Under the pieces are notes generated by a model. That model did not search any database, was not told where the DNA came from, and was given only the letters and a program-made list of their open reading frames with translations. A DNA stretch of 64,000 nt from CADEDH01 sp965262175 (GTDB taxonomy: Bacteria > Actinomycetota > Acidimicrobiia > Acidimicrobiales > SZUA-35). Each line of letters opens with the position of its first letter. The stretch's first letter is position 1. Positions 49,179 to 57,961 of the stretch are shown here, piece by piece. A program made the translations under genes and the position numbers. Location of the stretch: positions 62,001 through 126,000 of the forward strand of contig CBDHES010000002.1 in the NCBI GenBank assembly GCA_965262175.1. The letters run 5' to 3'.

Positions 49179-50551
49179 CAGCGACCGTTCCAGTTGGCCC
49201 CGACGCCGGGATGGAGCCACCGGGGGTCGAAGCCGGCCTGGACGAGACGATCGAGGGCCCGATCGCTGAGCGACCGGCTGGGAACCGCACGACCGGTCGG
49301 GTCGGGGGCGAACACCTCGTTGCTCAACGGAACCGGGCTCCCGGCCTCGATGCCGGTGACCTCCCGGACGCTGGTGACCACCCGGGCCGACGACCCGAGG
49401 CGGAGGATGTGGACGACGAAGTCGACGGCGTTCGACGTCAGCAGGTTGGCGGCGTCGCTGTCCCCCCGCTCGGGCGCCATCGCCAGGTACATCTGGAGCC
49501 GCCGGAACACCCCTTCGGACGAGTCGGCGTGGATCGTCGACATCGAGCCGTCGTTCCCCTGGCTCATCGCCAACAGCATCGGCACGACCTCGGCCCCCCG
49601 GATCTCGCCGACGATCACCCGGTCGGGGCCCATCCGCAGGGCGCTCCGGACCAGGTCGTGCATCGAGATCTCGCCGACGCCTTCGGTGTTCGCCGTCCGG
49701 GCTTCCAGCTCGACGACGTTCGGGTGCAGGTCGACGAAGTGGTCGAGGCCCAGCTCGAGGTTGTCCTCGACGGTCACGAGGCGCTCGACCGCCGGGATCT
49801 CGTTGATCAGGCACCGGAGCAGGGTCGTCTTACCGGCGCCGGTCCCGCCGGCCACCATCACATTCATCCGAGCCCGGACGACCGCCCGGAGGAACTGGTG
49901 GAGCGACTCGCTGATCGTGCCCCGGTCGACCAGCTGGGCCAGGCGGTGGATCTGGAAGTCGTGGCGGCGGATCGAGACCGCCGGGCGGGACGAGACCCAG
50001 GCGATGGCGTGGAGGCGGTCCCCACTCGGAAGCTGCATGTTCAGCTCGGGCGAGGCCGGATCCCACCGCTGCTCGTGGCGGGCCCGCCGGGCCTCGGTCT
50101 GGATCATCTCGATCAGTTCCTCGTCCGACTCGGCGACCGGCTCGGCCCGGACGACCGACCCGTCCCGGCGACGGAGGTGGACCGAGTCGGGGCCGTTGAC
50201 GAAGATGTCGGTGTTGTTCGGATCGTCGATGTAGTCCTGGAGGCGGGCCAGGCCGAACAGGCGGTTGATGACCGAGGTGCTGAGCCGCTCGACAACCTCG
50301 AGGCTGAGCGTCGCCCGGCCCCGCTCCATCCGCTCGACGTCGACCTCCTCGATCGCCCGTTGGACCTCGCTCCGGGCCAACTGCCGACGGTCCCCGGCCG
50401 CCAGCGGAGCCCGCCCGGCCACCGCGTCGGACTCGTCCCGGGCGGTGAGCCGGTCGCCGACCTGCCGCACGAGGCGGTGGACGAGCTGGGCATCGTAGGG
50501 AGCTCCGGCCGATGTCCCCTCGGGCGGGTGGCCGTTCGACGTCTCGGTCAT
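49178..50551 (-). CDS. tadA: Tad pilus assembly ATPase TadA/CpaF
   Basis: This 457-residue T2SS-E/VirB11-type ATPase powers pilin polymerisation. Walker A is GGTGAGKTTLL near 255, with DNLELGLDHFVDLHP (Asp box), the Walker B region GPDRVIVGEIRGAEV and His box SMSTIHADSS. The N-terminal domain includes TDIFVNGPDSVHLRRRDG. It is intact and normal in length. ATGA overlaps the stop of the CpaE-like gene in that gene's second phase, which helps define the CpaE end. Confidence 0.94.
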   Translation of the reverse strand: MTETSNGHPPEGTSAGAPYDAQLVHRLVRQVGDRLTARDESDAVAGRAPLAAGDRRQLARSEVQRAIEEVDVERMERGRATLSLEVVERLSTSVINRLFGLARLQDYIDDPNNTDIFVNGPDSVHLRRRDGSVVRAEPVAESDEELIEMIQTEARRARHEQRWDPASPELNMQLPSGDRLHAIAWVSSRPAVSIRRHDFQIHRLAQLVDRGTISESLHQFLRAVVRARMNVMVAGGTGAGKTTLLRCLINEIPAVERLVTVEDNLELGLDHFVDLHPNVVELEARTANTEGVGEISMHDLVRSALRMGPDRVIVGEIRGAEVVPMLLAMSQGNDGSMSTIHADSSEGVFRRLQMYLAMAPERGDSDAANLLTSNAVDFVVHILRLGSSARVVTSVREVTGIEAGSPVPLSNEVFAPDPTGRAVPSRSLSDRALDRLVQAGFDPRWLHPGVGANWNGR

Positions 50552-51947
50552 CGCCCCGCTCCCTCATCGGGCTCGGACGGAACGAGTCGCCGAGCCGCCA
50601 GGATCGCCGGCGACGGTCCGGCGGCCGGGCCGTCGTTGGCATGGTCGGCGTCGGGTGCTGCCCAGTCGCCGTCGGCCGGTTCCGGGGACGGCACGGCCAC
50701 CGTTGACCGGACCGGTGCCGACTCGGGAGGCGATCCCGACACCGACGCGGTGGCCGGATCCGGCTCGGCGGGGTTCGGCTGGGCGGCATCCGGACGGGCC
50801 TGGCCGGCGGGCGAACCGTTGGTGTGGTCGGCCGCCGGCGCGACGGGGGTCGACAACGTGACGACCGGATCGGGGCGGGCCGGCCGGTGCGGAGGTTGGG
50901 ATGGATCGGCCCCGCTCCCGCTCGCCGGGGAGCGGTGCTCGGCCGCCGACCCGTGGTCGCCGGGCGGAGGTGATTCGAGGGGCGGGGGCGCTGCGACGGG
51001 CGACGACTGCGGCGATGGGGGCGACGGGTGCGGCGTGTGCGGCGTGTGCGGGTGTGCGGCGGCGACGATCGAGGCGGCGGGGGCGGGGGCGGAGCGGCGG
51101 GACCGGGGGAAGGGGGTGGCGGCACCAGCGGGGCACCCGACGGGATGGGGGCGCCCGGATGGCCGATCGGGCTCGCAGGGTCGGCGGCACCGGCCGAGGC
51201 CGGACCGGGGATGCCGACGGCGCCGGGCGACGTCGCCACACTGGCGGCCAGCCGCTCGGCGAGGTGGCGGACGCTGCGGACGAGCGGCGACCGTCGGAGT
51301 TTGGCCGGGCTCGCGCCCGACCACAGCAGCCGGGCCGCCCGCTCGTCGTACTCGAGGACCTGCACCACCGGAATCCCGTAGGCATCGACGACGTCACGAG
51401 CGGTGTAGGGCCGTTCCCCGACCAGCACCCACCCCACCCGCTTCCCGGCGTCGGCCAGCGCCAGGAGTCGCTGCGATGACGGCTGGAGGTACATCGCCTC
51501 GGGCCGGGCCACCCCCAGCACCACGTCGGCCTCGGCGACCAGGGCGTGGGCCGGCGAGCCGAGGGAGAGCCGTCCGACGTCGGCGATGACGTCGACATCG
51601 GGCAGGGCGTGGAGCCATCCGCCGAGCTGGCCACCATGGCCTCGCAGTACTTCGCTCGCCTGCTCGGGACCGTCGGGACCGAAGACGACCGGCAGGCCCC
51701 CCGGAAGGAGCTGGGCGTGCTCCCACAGTTGGGCGGTGTCCTTGGTCCGGCGGGCCGCAGCGGCCAGCGTGATGAGGCCGGGGCGGGGCGGCATCCGATA
51801 CTGAAGACCGAGGATTCCGCCGTCGGGATCCGCCTCGAGCAGGAGCTTTCGGCGCCCGTCGGCGGCCGGCCAGACCGCAGCGGTGGCCAGCGCCGTCACC
51901 GTGACCCCGGGCGAGCCCTTGAACGACGCGAAGCACACCAACGTCAC
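50548..51947 (-). CDS. CpaE-like ParA/MinD-family protein with apparent frameshift
   Basis: The first 285 residues resemble CpaE: MTLVCFASFKGSPGVTVTAL, a degenerate Walker A lacking the second Lys, then ADPDGGILG and helical alpha/beta sequence to HLAERLA. The reading phase then fails: a C-rich region (51079-51116 on the plus strand) has four G5 runs, and sensible Pro/Ala/Asp/Ser linker sequence continues in the -1 phase to a stop that overlaps tadA. One missing base would explain it. The product would be about 466 residues. CpaE helps localise Tad pili. Sequencing error is the simplest explanation; a broken gene or slippage is possible. Confidence 0.7.
51079..51116 (-). other. Candidate frameshift site in the CpaE-like gene
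   Basis: This short stretch holds four runs of five G on the plus strand. The two phases that make biological sense meet here; a one-base loss in any run would join them. Confidence 0.6.
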
Positions 51948-52651
51948 GAGCCGCCCTCCCCTGCCACCTCGACCAATCGGACCCGACCGGCCGAGGCGGC
52001 CCGGGCGACGAGCGCCGCCTCCGACTCCGACATGACGAGTCCGACGAACAGCTGCCCCTGGCCTCCGAGGGCGTCGACCTCCGACACCGTGGCCGACTCG
52101 ACGAGGATCTGTTCCCCGATCGAGGTCAGGGCGGCCGCACCGCCGATGAGCTCGCCGGCCTCGCCCGGCCCCGGCATCAGCACCACGTCGACCGTTGCGC
52201 CGGGCGAGAGCTGGAGCGATGGATAGCCGCCCGGAGCGAGCAGCAAGCCCACCTGCCCGTCGCCGGCCTCGAACACCGAGGTCTCGGCAACGTGTTGAAG
52301 GGTCAACAGCGTGCCGGGGACCAGGTCGGTTCGGGCCACCCGGCCGACGAGATCGCGAGCCTGGGCCTCGACGAGGACGTTGGCATCACCATCGATCCGC
52401 ACCTCGACCAGGTTGAGGTCGGTCAGCTCGATCACCTCGCCGGCCTGCACCGGGCGAGCCACGGCGAGGACCGGCGTCGTGCGGGTCGCACTCAGCTGCC
52501 ACACGAGGCCGCCGAGCGCGCCGCCGACCACCAGGAGCAGGCCGAGGGCCAACTCCGGCACCCGGGAACGGCGGGCCGCCGGTGCCGCCTCGAGGTCGAA
52601 GACCTCACCCCTGCTGCCCCGAAGCGGTGCCTCGGTCGTGGTCGCTGCCAA
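51944..52651 (-). CDS. SAF-domain protein, CpaB/RcpC-like Tad component
   Basis: This 235-residue protein has a membrane helix near 32-52 (VPELALGLLLVVGGALGGLV) and then a SAF domain (VLAVARPVQAGEVIELTDLNLVEV), as in CpaB/RcpC proteins that anchor the pilus channel in the envelope. TTG is chosen as start because GGAGG lies seven bases before it and no ATG or GTG fits. Its stop overlaps the GTG of the CpaE-like gene. It is the first gene after the 118-bp gap behind the WXG-like gene, so a new transcript probably starts here. Confidence 0.83.
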   Translation of the reverse strand: MAATTTEAPLRGSRGEVFDLEAAPAARRSRVPELALGLLLVVGGALGGLVWQLSATRTTPVLAVARPVQAGEVIELTDLNLVEVRIDGDANVLVEAQARDLVGRVARTDLVPGTLLTLQHVAETSVFEAGDGQVGLLLAPGGYPSLQLSPGATVDVVLMPGPGEAGELIGGAAALTSIGEQILVESATVSEVDALGGQGQLFVGLVMSESEAALVARAASAGRVRLVEVAGEGGS

Positions 52652-52716
52652 CGTCTGTCCTCCCCGCCGTGTCGCCCGAATCCGCCGAACGCGCTGCGTC
52701 GGTACCCCGATCGCGA

Positions 52717-52722
52717 AGTGTA
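52717..52722 (-). promoter_or_regulatory. Candidate -10 element of the tad operon
   Basis: TACACT on the minus strand lies in the gap between the WXG-like gene and the SAF gene, about 65 bases before the TTG start. It is the best promoter candidate for the pilus operon; the leader would be about 60 nt. Confidence 0.4.
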
Positions 52723-52769
52723 GGCACGGATGCCCACCTTCGGTAGAGCGCGGGGTCCGGCCGGTCCGA

Positions 52770-53357
52770 TCACATCCGCAGCGCGTCCAGCTGCTCGTCG
52801 ATCCGCCGAGAGATCTCCGATGAGCCCTGCTGGATGCTGAGGATGGCCTCGTCGACCATCTGGTCGACCTCGGCGGCCGCCTCCTCCTGTTCGGGGCCGA
52901 CCCAGCCACCGTCGCCGAGGCCCCGGAACGCCTCCTTGAACTGGACGAACCTCGCCTCGATTCCGTCGCAGGTCGCCCCGACCGACGCCCGGAGGTCGCG
53001 GAGCGGGTCGCCGTCGAGCGTCTCGACCGATCCGTCGTCGACGACGGTCGGCGCCGTGATGTCGATGGGCGGGGCGTGAACGGTGATCGAGTCGCCGCCG
53101 AGGTTGGTGGCGATGAACGTCGCCAGCTCGCTGATGCGAAGGCTGATGTTCTCCATGTTGGTGGCGGTGACGGCGCCGAACTCGATGCAGTAGTCGATCG
53201 TGTGCTTCTTGAAGCTGATGGCGTTCCCGCCGTGGTAGTTCACATCGGCCACGAGCTGCACGAGGCTCCGGAAGTCGGTCCCGACCTCCTCGAAGATCTG
53301 CATCGCCTGCTGCTCGAAGCTGGCGATGAGGACGCGGTCGGTCTGCTTCAGGGTCAT
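52770..53357 (-). CDS. Two-hairpin WXG100-like protein, probable type VII substrate or partner
   Basis: This 195-residue protein has no signal peptide and appears almost all helical. The second half (about 117-195) is a helix-WVG-helix unit (W152-x-G154) of 80 residues, like a WXG100 protein. The first half (about 7-85) is also a helical hairpin with an aromatic-x-Gly turn, YHGGNAISF at 41-49, where WXG100 proteins have W-x-G. It may therefore be a covalent WXG100 dimer. ATGA overlap with the EssC-like gene links the two. AAGGAA precedes the ATG. The family assignment is from fold pattern and context, not a known sequence match. Confidence 0.65.
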   Translation of the reverse strand: MTLKQTDRVLIASFEQQAMQIFEEVGTDFRSLVQLVADVNYHGGNAISFKKHTIDYCIEFGAVTATNMENISLRISELATFIATNLGGDSITVHAPPIDITAPTVVDDGSVETLDGDPLRDLRASVGATCDGIEARFVQFKEAFRGLGDGGWVGPEQEEAAAEVDQMVDEAILSIQQGSSEISRRIDEQLDALRM

Positions 53358-56300
53358 TGGTGGATTCCTTCCATGGTTGGGGTCTTCTCGACGTTGGCCC
53401 CGTGCCCAGAGGGGACGAATGCCTGGATGACGGTGGCGATGCCGTTGGCGACCAGCACGCCGCGACCGGCCGGGAATCGGACGCCGGGCCGGACGTGGAG
53501 GCGGCCACCGAGGGTGGCCTGGATGGCCGTCTCGTCGTCGGCGGCCAAGGCCAGGAGGTTGCGGGTCGTCTTCATCTCCCGGTGCAGGGGGTTCGATCCG
53601 GTCAGGCCCCGGAAGCCGGTGGCCGAGCCGATCCATGAGATGCCGGTCTCGAACGCCGCCTTGAAGGGATTGGTCAACGACATGTCGTCGAACCGATCGG
53701 CGTCGTCGACGATCAGGAACCGGGGCACCGTGCCGAACTGCTCGCCCGAGGCGGCCAGCTCCTCCAGGACCGGGACGACGTCCGAGGCCCGGCCGAACCC
53801 GGCCCGAGCCCACCCCGGGTAGGCGGCCAGCGGGGAGCCCGCCGGGCCCAGCGCCCACAGCTCGACCCCACTCCTCGCCAACTGGTCGGCGATCGCCAGG
53901 AGGGTCGTCGACCGTCCCGAGCGGGGCGGCCCGAGAATCGTGAGGCCGCTGGCGGTGACATCGACCGCGGTCGGGGCGAGGGTCAGGTCGGCCGTGCCGA
54001 GCGGAAGCGCGCCGGGCGTCGATGGGCCCTCGGTCGGGCCCTCGACCCACTCGGGAAGCGGAGCCGTCCGGCACTCCGGGGCGACGCTGCCGACCAACCC
54101 GTCGGCCAACTCGACCACGGCCGTCGGATCGACCTCCGGTGCACCGTCGGGACCGGGCCGGTGGCCGACGACGGCGATCTGCATCGCCTGCCCGGTCCTG
54201 GTCAGGGCCTGACCGGGTTCGAGATCCAGGCCGGAGGCCAGGGCCGACGGGATGCCGAACGAGCGGTAGACGTTGTCGTCGGTCTGGCGGAGGGTCAGCC
54301 GGTTGCCGACCGAGCTCATCAGGCGCCCCGACGGCCCGGCGACCGAGCCGGTGGCCAGGACCGTGAAGATGCCGACCTCTCGGCCCTTGCCGATGATCGC
54401 CGAGGCCCGGTCGAACCACGGCTGCATGGCGGCGAGGTTCCCCATCGCGGTGAAGGTGTCGGCGAGTGTGTCGAACCCGTCGAGCACCAGCAGCACCGGG
54501 TCGAACGAGGGGGTCTCGTCGGCCGCCGCCGCGGCGGCCGCCAGCACCCCTTGGCGGTCGGTGAAGATCCGCTCCAGTACCGCCAGGACCCGGGTGACCG
54601 CTTCCAGGTCGTCGCCGAGGGCCACCGCCTCGCACTGCGGGAGACGGTTCAGGACCCCCAGGTTCCGAGACCCGAAGTCGAGGCCGAAGATCGTCAGTTG
54701 GCCACCGCCGTTGCGGGAGTCGCCGATCGCCGCGGCGCAGGCCGCGGTGACCAGGGCCGTCGTCCGCCCGGAGCCTCCGGCGCCGTAGATGGCGAGGCTG
54801 CCCTCGGCCAGATCGATCGTCGCCGGATACTGATCCTGGGACTCCGGATGGTCGATCATGCCGATCGTGATCTCGGGGCAACGCAGGTGAGGAGCACGGC
54901 GATCGTCGAGCACGTCGGCCAAGGGGATGAGCGGGGGCAGCGGCTCCCGCCACGGTCGGCGACCCCGCCGATGGTGCAAACGCTGTGCGGCCTCGACCAC
55001 GGCCCCCAACAGGGCCTCGAGCTCGGTGGTGGGGGCGGCGACGGGACCTCCGACCGATCGGGAACCGGGCCGCACCGTGGCGGACCGGTTCGAGTCGTCA
55101 CCGAAGCCGGCGACCTCGATCGGCCGGGGCCCGGCGTCGCCCCCCAGGGGAGCGCCGCTCCACGCCGACTGGAACGGCACCAGCTCGCCGGGTCCGAGGC
55201 GGGCGAATCCCCGACCCTTGAGGTGGGCGGGGATGGCGGCCGCGTCCGGGGTTCCGATCACGTTGCGTGACTCGCCGGCGTCGAGCATCCGGAGCGACAT
55301 CCGGAGGTTGGTGTTCTGTTGGATGTTCTCGTTGATCGAGCCGGACGGGCGCTGGGTCGAGAGCAGGAGGTGGATCCCCAGGGACCGCCCTCGCTCGGCG
55401 ATGCTGACGATCCCCTCGACGAACTCGGGCAGTTCCCGCACGAGGGAGGCGAACTCGTCGACGACGAGTACGAGCGACGCCGGCGCATCGGCCGGGTGCT
55501 TCTCCAACATCTCGGCCAGATCCTTGACCCGGCGCTCCTCGAACAACGCCATCCGCCGGTCGAGCTCCGCCTTCAGCGACGTCAGGGCCCGGAGCGACAG
55601 CAGAGCGTCGAGGTTGGTGACCGCACCGACCGAGTGCGGCACGTCGCTGAACAGCCCGCTCAGCGCCCCGCCCTTGTAGTCGATGAACAGCAGGTTGACC
55701 CGCTCGGGCGAGCTGAGGGCGATGAGGTTGGCCACCAGCGACTGGATGAGCTCGCTCTTCCCGGCGCCGCTGGTGCCCCCGATGAGGCCGTGGGGACCGT
55801 CCCGGACCAGGTCGATCACCAGCGGGCCGCCGTCGGTCAAACCGACGGGGGCCGGCAACGAGTTCCCCCGGTCGACCAGCCACTGGGCGGCGATCCAGTC
55901 GGGATCGACCGCCTCGGTGCCGAGCGCCTCGAACAGGGTGACGACGCTGGGCACCGAGGCCGCGGCGTGCGTGGCCGAGGCGTCGACGAACGGGGCCAGG
56001 TCCCGGGCGATGTCCGCTGCGGTCGACGGGTGGAGCCGAACCGGCTCGATGTCGACGTCGGCCACATCGTGGTCGACGAACGAGACCCGGGAGGCGGCGC
56101 CGTCGCTCGGGGCGAAGAGGTGGGTCACCACCCCGGCCTGGCGGGGGACGAACCGGTCGGTGTCGGTCAACCACAGGACGGACACCCCGACCGTCGGCCC
56201 GAGATCACCCAGCCGGGCCATGACCGCCGGGTCGGGATCGAGCGATCGGTCGATCACCACCAGGATCCAGGGCCACCGGGGGTCGAGGCGCTGGTCGCCC

Positions 56301-57856
56301 TGGAGCGACCGTGACTCGGCGACGCGGGCCACCGCCCGGATCAGCCCATCGGCCCCCTCGGCGTCGCCAGCGAGGTGGGGTCCGGCTATCGGAGAGTTGG
56401 TCGACCGGACGTGTGGCAGCCACTTCGCCCACCGACCGAACCCACTGCCGGTCGGGACGGCCGCCGCCAGGACGAGATCCTCCGGCGAGTGGAGCCCGGC
56501 GGCCTGGACGATCAGGGCGGTGGCCAGCGAGGTGGTCTCCTCGGCCGCGCCGACCAGGCCGGCGACCGGGTGGTCGACCAGGTTGACCGTCACCGGCACG
56601 TCGACCACCCGGTCGTGTCCGGCCACCGCCGCCGCCACCTCGTCGCGGAGGTCGTCGTCGCCCTGCCGCTCGGCCTCGACCGTCGTCGCCGCCGGGAGGG
56701 CGCCCAAGCCGATCCGGAGCTCGAGGAAGTCGGCGCTGGCCCGGACCCGGTTCCACAACCGCTTGTCTCCGCCGGCGGCCCACTCGGCCAGATCGACCGG
56801 TTCGGGCGCCACCTCGTGGCGGAGGCCCCGTTCGGCGGCGAGGAGGGTGGCCAGCTCGCGGCGTCGAGCGTCGATTCTGTTCCCGAGCTCGGCCACCTGG
56901 CGCTTGTAGGCTCGTCCGCCGCTGCGGAGGCTCTCGATCCATGACCCGACGGCCATCACCGGCGACATGGCGGCGAACATCAGGAACCGGGGGCTGTTGA
57001 ACAGGTAGGCCATGCTGACCCCCATGGCCAGCGGCACGAGCACGGCGATGAACCGGAACCGCCCCGGCTTGGGCTTGACCGGGATCCGACCCAGGGCGTC
57101 GAGCTGACGGTGCTCGACCGGCCGACGGAACTGCGGGGTCCGCTCGAAGGGGATCGAGCCGAAGCCGGTCCTCGATCGTCGGGCCGGGCGGGGGTAGCGA
57201 ACCTGCAGCGTCGACGACCCGACCTGGATCCGCTCTCCCGGCCGGAGGGTCCGGCGGGCGGCGACCGGGGCGCCGTCGAGGCGCACCTCGTTGGTCCGTT
57301 CCGCACCGGGATCGAGCTCGACGACCGGCGACGCGGTCGGCGAGTCGTCGGGCGCAGCGACGACCTCGATGGTCAGGTCGTGCCGAGCCACCTGGGGATC
57401 GGTGAGCCGGATCTCGGCGTCGGCGGCCCGGCCGATCCGGTGCCGTCCAGCGACCAGGGGCCACTCCCGGCCGCCGTCGACGCCCGACAACGCCACGAGC
57501 CGGAGCGGCGGTCGGCCGGTCCCATCCACCGGTCCGACCGCCGCCGGGGCCGTCCCCCCCTGCCCGGTCGACCCGCCGATTCGACCCCGTGGGCTGGGGG
57601 GTTCATCGACCCCGATCGCGATCCGGTCGCCCGACACGATGCCCGACTCGCCGAGCGGCATCGATGGCGGGAGGTGGCGACCGGTCGAGAGATGACGGAT
57701 GGCCGAGGGAGCGACGGCGGGCCGACCGAGATGGTCGGCCAGCGCTTCGGCCAGCTCGCCGACGGTGTGGAGCGGGCCGAGATCGACCTCGACGTCTGCT
57801 CCGCCATCGCCGGCCGATCGGGCCTGGTGCTCCTCGACTCGTAGCCACATCCTCAT
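53354..57856 (-). CDS. EssC/EccC-like FtsK-SpoIIIE ATPase of a type VII secretion system
   Basis: This 1500-residue protein reads in order: ubiquitin-like start (1-85), FHA domain (about 130-220, RIGRAADAEIRLTDPQVARHD), two adjacent helices near 275-315, and three FtsK-type ATPase modules. D1 has a full Walker A, GGTSGAGKSEL, near 700, plus LLFIDYKGGAL and LVLVVDEFASLVREL. D2 (YGAGGSGRTTAL) and D3 (LGPPRSGRSTTLL) carry Arg in place of Walker Lys. The layout matches Firmicutes EssC. The FHA lacks the usual Ser. Such ATPases select and drive WXG100 substrates; here the partner is next door. Start may be this ATG or one two codons on. Confidence 0.88.
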   Translation of the reverse strand: MRMWLRVEEHQARSAGDGGADVEVDLGPLHTVGELAEALADHLGRPAVAPSAIRHLSTGRHLPPSMPLGESGIVSGDRIAIGVDEPPSPRGRIGGSTGQGGTAPAAVGPVDGTGRPPLRLVALSGVDGGREWPLVAGRHRIGRAADAEIRLTDPQVARHDLTIEVVAAPDDSPTASPVVELDPGAERTNEVRLDGAPVAARRTLRPGERIQVGSSTLQVRYPRPARRSRTGFGSIPFERTPQFRRPVEHRQLDALGRIPVKPKPGRFRFIAVLVPLAMGVSMAYLFNSPRFLMFAAMSPVMAVGSWIESLRSGGRAYKRQVAELGNRIDARRRELATLLAAERGLRHEVAPEPVDLAEWAAGGDKRLWNRVRASADFLELRIGLGALPAATTVEAERQGDDDLRDEVAAAVAGHDRVVDVPVTVNLVDHPVAGLVGAAEETTSLATALIVQAAGLHSPEDLVLAAAVPTGSGFGRWAKWLPHVRSTNSPIAGPHLAGDAEGADGLIRAVARVAESRSLQGDQRLDPRWPWILVVIDRSLDPDPAVMARLGDLGPTVGVSVLWLTDTDRFVPRQAGVVTHLFAPSDGAASRVSFVDHDVADVDIEPVRLHPSTAADIARDLAPFVDASATHAAASVPSVVTLFEALGTEAVDPDWIAAQWLVDRGNSLPAPVGLTDGGPLVIDLVRDGPHGLIGGTSGAGKSELIQSLVANLIALSSPERVNLLFIDYKGGALSGLFSDVPHSVGAVTNLDALLSLRALTSLKAELDRRMALFEERRVKDLAEMLEKHPADAPASLVLVVDEFASLVRELPEFVEGIVSIAERGRSLGIHLLLSTQRPSGSINENIQQNTNLRMSLRMLDAGESRNVIGTPDAAAIPAHLKGRGFARLGPGELVPFQSAWSGAPLGGDAGPRPIEVAGFGDDSNRSATVRPGSRSVGGPVAAPTTELEALLGAVVEAAQRLHHRRGRRPWREPLPPLIPLADVLDDRRAPHLRCPEITIGMIDHPESQDQYPATIDLAEGSLAIYGAGGSGRTTALVTAACAAAIGDSRNGGGQLTIFGLDFGSRNLGVLNRLPQCEAVALGDDLEAVTRVLAVLERIFTDRQGVLAAAAAAADETPSFDPVLLVLDGFDTLADTFTAMGNLAAMQPWFDRASAIIGKGREVGIFTVLATGSVAGPSGRLMSSVGNRLTLRQTDDNVYRSFGIPSALASGLDLEPGQALTRTGQAMQIAVVGHRPGPDGAPEVDPTAVVELADGLVGSVAPECRTAPLPEWVEGPTEGPSTPGALPLGTADLTLAPTAVDVTASGLTILGPPRSGRSTTLLAIADQLARSGVELWALGPAGSPLAAYPGWARAGFGRASDVVPVLEELAASGEQFGTVPRFLIVDDADRFDDMSLTNPFKAAFETGISWIGSATGFRGLTGSNPLHREMKTTRNLLALAADDETAIQATLGGRLHVRPGVRFPAGRGVLVANGIATVIQAFVPSGHGANVEKTPTMEGIHQ

Positions 57857-57948
57857 AGCGCCCGGTGAGTCGCCGCCACGGGGGCCGATGTTCCCGGACG
57901 ATCCGAACTTTTGCCCCGGGGCGGCTCGCTCGCTCCCGGCGCCGGTCG

Positions 57949-57954
57949 TAGGGT
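57949..57954 (+). promoter_or_regulatory. Leaderless -10 element for the amidase gene
   Basis: TAGGGT ends seven bases before the ATG. The other side of this 105-bp divergent gap gives no obvious -10 for the EssC-like gene. Confidence 0.5.
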
Positions 57955-57961
57955 TCCGGCC

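Noticed and set aside
49830..51070. Single 705-residue CpaE product in the first phase
   Set aside because: After the Pro run it turns Arg/Pro-rich and overlaps tadA by 700 bases; the other phase ends exactly at the tadA start.
51061..51120. Programmed -1 frameshift
   Set aside because: There is no slippery X-XXY-YYZ heptamer in the right phase with a clear stimulator; a base loss in a G5 run is simpler.
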